DNA from: Rhinopomastus cyanomelas
Taxonomy: Eukaryota; Chordata; Aves; Bucerotiformes; Rhinopomastidae
Length of the DNA: 64,000 nucleotides
Assembly (NCBI GenBank): GCA_013400115.1
Contig: VXBP01003656.1
Coordinates: 95,765-159,764 of the forward strand
Reading direction: 5' to 3'
Positions 57,001 through 64,000 of this stretch are shown piece after piece. The notes under the pieces were generated by a model. That model had not been told where the DNA came from. It did no database searches and worked only from the letters and a program-made list of their open reading frames with translations. Every line of letters begins with the position of its first letter. Positions within the stretch are counted from its first letter, which is position 1. A program made the position numbers and the translations under genes.

Positions 57001-60000
57001 AGTAGTTATCCTTTATTTCTTGCACAGGAAGTAGTACAGTTGGGTGTTTTGTAGGTATAAACCTGGAAACTTGAAGAAAAAATAATCAAGGGCAGATAGA
57101 TGTTGTATGTTTCTAATGTTATTTGGAATTAAAAGGTAGTGTCTGAATTAAAATGAATCACCATGAATATGCTTTTTCTATTTTGTGCTCTAAATAGACC
57201 TATAGACATTTTATTGAAGGGATTTTTTGAGTAGCACAGTCCTCTGGTTGTGGATGGAAATTGCAAAATTCCTTCATTACACTGAACAGGCAAATAATGC
57301 CTGAGGTATGGCATGCTAAGATCAGAATGCCATCTAGCTCAGTATCCTGTCTCTGGCACTACTGTCACATACATAGCTGCTTGTGGCCTACCTGTTTCCC
57401 TAGATGAGGAAGATGTGTTTTCCAGGCAACTTCTGGGAGATGATCTAGGAGTCATCTGCTGGATTTGAACATTGAGAGTGGAATGTTTGGCAAATGTCTA
57501 CTTAACTTGAGTGCAGAACAGATTGTTAATGGGCACAGTTCCAGATTGGCATCTACAACCAGATTTTTAGTACTTTCACCCTCCATGAAGGTCTGTCAGC
57601 TCTAGAACATGCTTTTGGGGCATGTTAGACTTTGCCCCCCAGGGGAATGATGACCATCAAGTCAAGTGCTGCATCAGGCAAAATCATTACTTTCATGACC
57701 GCAGTGTGTGCGGACTGGAGGCACTGAAAGCTTGTTGAGAACTCTCAGACCTTGTCTTCTGACCATGCTTCCACTGGCCTCATGTTTCCTTGGAGCACAC
57801 AGAAAGTAGTCACATTAGCTGGCTTGTAAGTATTTTTCTTGCTTCTATAAGACTGGAGTTGATCTAGGTGTGAGATAAACTAGATAGGATACCTGTGTTG
57901 TCGCACAGTGTGCTTGAGGAGTGCTGGGCTCTCCTAGGCAGAAGGCTAAAGAAGGTTGTTTTTTACTTCACCTTTTATTTTTGTGGAAGATAGATCCACA
58001 AGAACTTCCAAGTTGAAGCTCTGGTTTGTTGTTCTTTCGGGGTTTATTGTTCAGTAGAGCTTTTTAATCTTGTTGCCTTTTTCCGTTCTAAAGAAAATGC
58101 GGGTAAGGTTTGCATTCCTATATACACAAGATATATATTCCTATATACCCAATAATGAATTTCAATTGTCAAGCTCAAAAGTGATAGGCCTAAGAGCAAA
58201 ACTGAAGAGGAAAAGGATACTGTGCTATTTTGTTTATTATTTTTCACTTAAGGCAATTGTTTGGGGCAATTCTGCATTACTTAGTCACAGACGTACCCAG
58301 TGACAATCGGTGAAAGCTGACTGATGCACCAGTTCCAGTGATTCAGGTCTATAATGGTCTGGTACAGCAGTCTTCCAGAAGGAGATTTCAACGAAATATA
58401 TCCTATAACTTTGGAGCTGGTATTTCTTTGTGGTACAGACATGGAGATAAACTTTCAGAAGGTCTTGGAGCTAGAAATGCACTCTTGTAACTTTAACTAA
58501 TGGTTGTTAGCTTCAGGAGTTCAGGATCTGAGTCTGGCTTTCACCAGTTGCCTGTTCTGGGTTTGATTGGTTTGAAACTGTTACTATAGTTTAAAGCATG
58601 AAACTGACCTTGTGGTAAACATCAGCAGGCTGTCCCCATACTGCAATCCTTTTTTCTTTTTGAAACTGACTTTGTTCACTAGATATTAGTGTAGGTAGTG
58701 TATCAGAAGATACCCAGCCAAAGTTTTCTTGGTGGGTGTCCAAAGGCCACCAATGTGAGTACAGACTGCATGGTTTTACCTGGGTTGAGTTAGTAAGACG
58801 CTGTCTTGGAGAATGATTTAGAAGAAAGGTGTGACCATTAAGGTTCTGTGAAATTTCTTCTTTCTTCTTCCCTTGGGAAATACTGTAAAGTCAAAAGATG
58901 GAAATAGGGGGTTTTTTTATATTATGTAAACCACTTCATTGCAGTAGAAAGAAGGTAAACTTAGTTGGTAGTCTAATAAAGTTATGAACAAGTAGAATAC
59001 TCAAGAGCTCACCATTTTGTGCATTCAAAATAAGGATTTTTTCTTGTTGTTCTCAATAAGTGTGTTGCATCTTGTGTGTAGTGAGTGATAAAAGCGTGAA
59101 CTTTACAAAAGTGGTTTGAAAACGAGTGTCACAGTGCTGGTGCCACTATGTGGGAATGTATTGTGCTTTGCCTCGCAGTGTTTGGACCATACTAAATGGC
59201 AAAGGCTATTTTTTAATTTTTCTTTTTTTAGCTCATGAAAAAAGATGGTGCATCATGGTCTCTAAAAATGTTTTCCTGAGAACAACTGATTTATGTGTCC
59301 TAGGTACAAATTAAAGGAAAATACATGGCTTTGGTTTGATAAAGTGTGTAGGATACAGTAGTATACAATTTTTACTGAAATTGTCTGTCTTATTCTGTGT
59401 TTGCTTTCAAAACTGACTCAAATCACTGTCAATTGTCTGAATACTGTTTTGTTTGGATTTGGGTTTAAGAAATGTTCTTGAAAACAAGCCCAAGTGTTTC
59501 ACTTTCATGCTTCTTTTCTGGATAACTGACTTTTTGATGCAGATAAGCAGCTTGAATCTCATTGAACGGTTATGATAGTCAGTGTGTACTTTTGTTCTTA
59601 CCAGTACTGTCTTTAAAATTTGTGCTGAAAGCTATGTCATGGAAACAAATGCAAATATAATTTTGCTTACAGAAATTGATAATGCACTCCTGACACTTTT
59701 TGTGTTACTTGAAGCTTTTACAGACTTATCTAGGCAAAGATGTATTTGTACTCCCAGTTTGCAGTCAACACTTAGTATGGATGCTGCTTTGTTTAATCGT
59801 CTCAGTACTGAATCTTGTGGCAGGTATTGCTTGCTATGTGACCCTTCCTCAGTAGGTTTTTGTTGTATTCAGTCTTATACCTTAACCTTTGTAGTCATTA
59901 AGGGTCCCTTGTGTAAAAGGAACTATCAACTGAAGCCTCTAGTTGAGGTCTGTTGTCTCATGGTATGGTTAAATGTAGTAGTTGTTTTAAACACATTAGT

Positions 60001-62953
60001 GATCACAGTACTAAGTCTTAAAAATTATTCTGTCAATTTAGTATTCTGTAATCCCAGTAGCTATACCTCCTGGTATATATAGGCCCATAGTTTTGCTAGT
60101 TGTGCCATTTTGGTTTGATAATGACCCTCTGCCTGTTGTGCTGCTTTTTGACAGTAGAATCCTTCAGGAAGGAAAGGCTCCTCTTATTTGCAAGTCATCT
60201 TATGGACTCATAATACTCTTGGTATTTTGATATTTTTCTGTAACGTTTTCAACCTGAAAAATGTATATATTCTTTATTCTAGATTGTGAAGTGGTCAGAC
60301 TGTTGTTCACCATTGGCCTATAAACCTGGTGAGCCCTATAAGTTAATTGCTGAAGCAAGCATAGATAATTTCAGTAACCTTGGAATTGCATTTATGGAAG
60401 ACAGGCTTCAAATGGATAACGGAATGGTGCCACACAAGATCGTTTGTAAGTCTCTTCCAAATTGTTTTTATTGGTAGAACATGTTTGTTTACCGATTATT
60501 TTAGGGCTGTGTGTATAGTCTTTATATCTACATAGAACTGCATCTTATGTTTTGACACAATGTGTTGTTCCTGTCATTCTAAGCAGTTGATTGCTCTGTA
60601 GCACTGCTGGATTTTATGTTGAATACTGTGAAATATAGAGATCCTTGAACATTTAGGCCACTACCTGAGTGAGTTTTTCTGAGTTCATTTTGCTTCAGGT
60701 ACTGTGGCATGTTAGAACTGCTCCACGAGAACAGGTTGATGGAACAGCATATAGGCTAGTAGCTGTAAAATTGTTCTGGGGTGCATAAAAAAATTCTTGT
60801 TTCAAATTCTGCTTGAAACTATGGAAAAGGGATATAGTTGCATGGGAAAGCAAATGTTTTTATGTGAAGAAAGTGATTGAACTTGGATCTGGTGTATGAG
60901 GTGCCTTTTGACTATTTTGTTGATCATATTTCTCAATGAACTTGAGAAAACAGAAGTAAAAGCATGGTAAGTTTGTTTGGCCTTACAGAAAAGGAGACCA
61001 TTTCAGTAAAATTTTGCAGACTTTGATAGGAAACAGTTTAGTGGCTCAGCAGCTGAAAAAAAACTTTATGAAGTGTATTTTGTCTCTCTTTCTTAATTTG
61101 CTTTACAAGTTTCACACCATCAATAATATTTTTTGCCCTTCTTTTCTCACCTGCATTTGGCAGAATTTTTTTATCTTGTCATTTTCATCCTTTTTGGGGG
61201 TAGGAAGGGGAAGGTTTGACATTTCTTCATATTTGCTAGTTTTTCCTTGGATTCTTGGCTCCCTAGTCTTGCTGCAGATGAGTGTGTCTCCCTTTTTGGA
61301 GACTGAAACTAGTTCAGTTTTATTTTTTTCACTCTCTTTTGCTTGTGCCAGATTTTTAATTGCAGCCTTCAGCTGCGTTGAAGCAAGGTTCAACGTCTTA
61401 TTCTTACTCAATATCGTTAGCTTATTTCAGAATTATTTCAAAATAGCAGCAGGCAGTTTTCTACCCAGCTGTCCCTAAGAGACCAGTATTTTTCCGAAGG
61501 TACTTCTGTTGCTTCATTTTATCCTTTGTTGGGGACAGAGGGGCAGGCAAAATAATAAGCTCAAAAGATAATGCACTTCTGAGAGCTTCATCACCTTTAA
61601 TGTTCTGGGATTCTGTGATTCCCATTCACAGACTGTTGTTCCATTAAGAACACATCTTAATTGTGTACAGGAGCAGCGGTGTTTTACTTTGAGCAAGTAT
61701 TTTGGCGCTCACAGTAAATATTACTTTGTGTATATGTGCCCTACAGATGCTGGATTTTGTGCTCTCAGTTGGAGTTTTCTGGAACAAGGAGTCCTTAGAG
61801 TAAATGACTGGTGTGAATAGTGCAGATTTCTTACAGTATTGAGGAAGTAGATTTGAGGAGTCAAACGAGTGAAATGCTTGCTGTTGTAGATGATTTGTAT
61901 TGATATAATACAAATTTGTATTTGTATCCCACAGAGCTATGAGAATGTCACTACCATTTGTAATATAGTTGTTTTACACTTTTTTCTTATTCTGTCTCTC
62001 TCCTAGCTGTCCATTTACAGGAGTCTACTCTGAAGGAATTGGTGCAGGTGGCACCGTCTGCAAAAGAACAAGATGTAAATGGTACACAAGTGGGAGAACT
62101 GACTCCTACTGGTGCATTTGGGACTGCTGTTAAATTAGCACTGGTAGTAGCTGAGCCTGCGGGAAAAGGTGAGAAGGAGAAATCCAAGGTGGAAAAAGAA
62201 AGTGAGCATGAAGACGAGTCCACTAGTGTATCTGACAAAGAGACAGGTGCTGGGGAACATCATCACTTACATCTTTCAAGCTGTCATGAGTGCCTGCAAC
62301 TTGAAAACAGTACTATTGAAGCGGTTAAATTTGCCTCCGTAGAAAACATTCCAGAACTTTCCGATGATTGCGGCAGCAAGCTGGAAGAGAAGAATGATGA
62401 CTTTCTAGCAAGAGGAGTAAAAAGAGTAAACATTGCTGGAAAGCCCCCTAACATACTGATTTACCTTGGCTCTGAAACTGCAGAAGTGAAATTTGAGCAG
62501 GTAAAAGCAATCCTTCAGGAATGTGTTGATGCACACAGCTACACCATCTACCAGCTGCATGAGGAACAAGTTCTGAAAGCTCCGTGGATTGATAATTCAC
62601 TGCTGTTGGTCATTGCCACAGAGAAACCTATTTCTGAGGGGAACCACAAAAAATTTGTGAAGTTTTTATCTAAAGGTGGAAAGATCCTAGGGTTTTCTTC
62701 ATCTTTTGTGGTTGATGGCATACAAATAAAGAGAAAAAACAAACTGAAGAAGACTGTTCATGAAGTAGTGGTCTCTAAAATGGACAGTACTGAAATTAAG
62801 TTAAATCTTGTGACCAGTGGCTGTATTTTTAAAGTGATGAAGAAAGATACCAGCAAAGTGAAAACACTGAGTCGATTAAACAATGCTGACAAAGATTCAG
62901 TTATTGTTCATCTGACTTATGGAGACAGTGGAGGAGAAGTCATTCTTTCTCAG
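53474..62953 (+). CDS. HLCS: HLCS, holocarboxylase synthetase (biotin-protein ligase), N-terminal part, 4 exons
   Basis: HLCS joins biotin to the biotin-dependent carboxylases (acetyl-CoA, pyruvate, propionyl-CoA and methylcrotonyl-CoA) through biotinyl-AMP. Four exons (53,474-53,737; 56,845-56,997; 60,283-60,445; 62,007-62,953) join to 509 codons with no stop. The Met of the common 726-residue human form aligns with the ATG at 60,394 (MEDRLQMDNGMVPHKIV), so this model has an N-terminal extension of about 176 residues starting MLITLCYLYLWARWG, like the longer human form. The last exon carries HHLHLSSCHECLQLENSTIE and NILIYLGSETAEVKFEQVKA. The BPL catalytic domain (GRGGN) lies past the right edge. 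The start has good context (CCCGCCATGC). Both starts may be used. Confidence 0.95.
53738..56844 (+). other. HLCS: HLCS intron 1
   Basis: About 3.1 kb. The first 250 bases are CpG-rich promoter sequence. The rest is AT-rich with one CR1 tip (54,643-54,724). No other element seen. Confidence 0.6.
54643..54724 (-). repeat. CR1 LINE 3' tip
   Basis: Antisense CR1 end: TTCACAGAATCATAGAATCA, then GGGATTGGAAGGCACCTCAA and CATCTAGTCCAATTCC. In HLCS intron 1. Confidence 0.92.
56845..56997 (+). CDS. HLCS: HLCS coding exon 2
   Basis: 153 bp, 51 codons, phase 0 at both ends. It contains LLDDLNRWSLLLISPFIYPD and then KLLKAEHIAFVTESISAQ. It belongs to the N-terminal extension. Acceptor CTATTTCAG, donor GTAAGT. 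Confidence 0.88.
56998..60282 (+). other. HLCS: HLCS intron 2
   Basis: About 3.3 kb. A stretch near 57,300-57,480 (ATCTAGCTCAGTATCCTGTC) resembles an old interspersed repeat of the CR1/L3 type, with low certainty. A 166-codon open frame at 59,582-60,082 has no recognisable product. No further exon seen. Confidence 0.5.
60283..60445 (+). CDS. HLCS: HLCS coding exon 3 (contains the conserved internal Met)
   Basis: 163 bp, phase 0 in, phase 1 out. It reads IVKWSDCCSPLAYKPGEPYK, LIAEASIDNFSNLGIAFMED, then RLQMDNGMVPHKIV. The ATG at 60,394 matches the first Met of the 726-residue human enzyme (MEDRLHMDNGLVPQKIV). Acceptor TTATTCTAG, donor GTAAGT. Confidence 0.95.
60446..62006 (+). other. HLCS: HLCS intron 3
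   Basis: About 1.6 kb. Apart from a protein-like open frame on the minus strand (61,112-61,411; see findings) I see nothing recognisable. Confidence 0.5.
62007..62953 (+). CDS. HLCS: HLCS coding exon 4 (large exon)
   Basis: 947 bp. It enters with two bases completing Ser (SVHLQESTLKE) and ends in phase 0 (GDSGGEVILSQ) at donor GTACTA. It includes an acidic, Lys/Glu-rich stretch (KGEKEKSKVEKESEHEDES), the conserved HHLHLSSCHECLQLENSTIE, NILIYLGSETAEVKF, and SLLLVIATEKPISEGNHKKF followed by GGKILGFSSSFVVDG. All align with the N-terminal domain of human HLCS. Confidence 0.96.
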
Positions 62954-63361
62954 GTACTATGTATGCAGAAGCATCAATTTACTCATAGTTGTGTGATGTT
63001 GTGGCATGCTAAAAATGTTCTCTTGTTGCCATTGCATGCTTTTGGTGATGCTTGTCAAGGGGAAGTATAGAAGGATGTTATAGTGAATATATGAGGTCTC
63101 TGAATACAGAATGGTTTTCACTTGATCCTTAAGGACTTAGAGTGCTAGAGAATGTCACTGATGTTACTTCCTCATTTTCACCATGTAGCCATGCAGATGT
63201 AGATGATGCAAGATGACAGTGGCTGGTAGAGGGGAAAGCATATTTGCATTGTAGGTGAGCATCTTCACCAGCAAAGCTAACCTTTTCTGCCCACTACAAG
63301 TTGTGCAGTGATGCAGCTGTGCATTTTGTAGGTTTTGTGAGGCAGAAACAGGGTTAGCCAA

Positions 63362-64000
63362 GTCATAGAATCATAGAATCCTTATGGATTGGAAGGGACC
63401 TCCAAAGATCATCTAGTCCAATCCCCCCGACACAGCAGGATTACCTACACCAAGTCACACAGAAACACATCCAGGTGGGCCTGGAACATCTCCAGTGAAG
63501 GACACTCCACAACCACCCTGGACAACCTGTTCCAGTGCTCCGTCACCCTCACCTTGAAGAAGTTCCTTCTCAGGTTGATGTGGAACCTTCTATGTTCCAG
63601 CTTACAACCATTGCCCCTCATCCTATCACTACATGACACTGAGAATAGCCCAGCTCCATCCTCCCGACACCCACCCCTCAAATATTTGTAGACATTAATG
63701 AGGTCACCCCTCAGTCTCCTCTTCTCCAAGCTAAAGAGACCCAGCTCCCTCAGCCTCTCCTCATAAGGGAGGTGCTCCACCTCCTTCATCATCTTCGTTG
63801 CCCTACGCTGGACCCTCTCCAGCAGCTCCACATCCCTCTTGAACTGAGGAGCCCAGAACTGGACACAATACTCCAGATGTGGTCTCATCAGGGCAGAGTA
63901 GAGGGGGAGAAGAACCTCTCTTGATCTGCTAACCACCCCTCTTCTAATCCACCCCAGGATGCTGTTGGCCCTCTTGGCCACAAGAGCACATTGCTGGCTC
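63362..64000 (-). mobile_element. CR1 LINE with open ORF2 C terminus, running off the window
   Basis: Antisense CR1 whose 3' tip (TCATAGAATCATAGAATCCT) starts at 63,362. The minus-strand frame 63,445-63,981 is open for 178 codons up to a natural stop and reads as the CR1 ORF2 C terminus: MAKRANSILGWIRRGV, LLPLYSALMRPHLEYCVQFW, then FSLEKRRLRGDLINVYKYL. The undamaged frame suggests a fairly recent insertion. It lies in the HLCS intron after exon 4. Confidence 0.95.

Noticed and set aside
1..64000. tRNA, rRNA, CRISPR arrays or bacterial-type operons
   Set aside because: No tRNA A/B-box pair, rRNA segment or regular short repeat array was seen, and the spliced genes show this is vertebrate DNA.

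Overview
This window is vertebrate nuclear DNA, almost certainly from a bird. It has short introns, CR1 LINE 3' fragments every few kilobases, several retroviral LTR-like pieces, and an LTR-type repeat (about 7.2-7.8 kb) of a kind I recall from non-galliform birds. The coding sequences are clear homologues of three genes that lie side by side on human chromosome 21q22: TTC3, PIGP and HLCS. The species cannot be named from the sequence alone.

Layout. Positions 1-43.3 kb are the 5' half of TTC3 on the minus strand. I resolved 25 coding exons by splice sites, reading phase and recalled similarity to human TTC3. They join into one uninterrupted frame of about 767 codons that continues off the left edge, so the C-terminal RING is outside the window. 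A CpG-rich segment at about 42.85-44.0 kb separates the TTC3 5' end from PIGP, which starts head to head at 44,009 and is complete in four coding exons (134 residues, stop at 47,279). A repeat-bearing intergenic region runs from 47.7 to 53.2 kb. A second CpG-rich promoter (about 53.2-54.0 kb) starts HLCS on the plus strand. Four HLCS coding exons (509 codons) are present and the gene runs off the right edge before its catalytic biotin-ligase domain.

Functions. TTC3 is a TPR-containing E3 ubiquitin ligase, PIGP a small ER-membrane subunit of the enzyme that starts GPI-anchor synthesis, and HLCS the enzyme that attaches biotin to carboxylases. They share no pathway; their link is conserved gene order and, for TTC3 and PIGP, probably a shared bidirectional promoter.

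Repeats. About eleven CR1 pieces were seen. One is split by a 421-bp solo LTR with a 6-bp target duplication, one carries a 5' inversion, and one at the right edge has a long open ORF2 end. No CRISPR array, tRNA or rRNA was seen. The points most worth a second look are a Cys/His-rich module in TTC3 built from three symmetrical phase-0 exons, a protein-like antisense ORF ending at a splice donor inside an HLCS intron, a perfect 17-bp hairpin in PIGP intron 1, and the lack of a visible RIPPLY3 between PIGP and HLCS.
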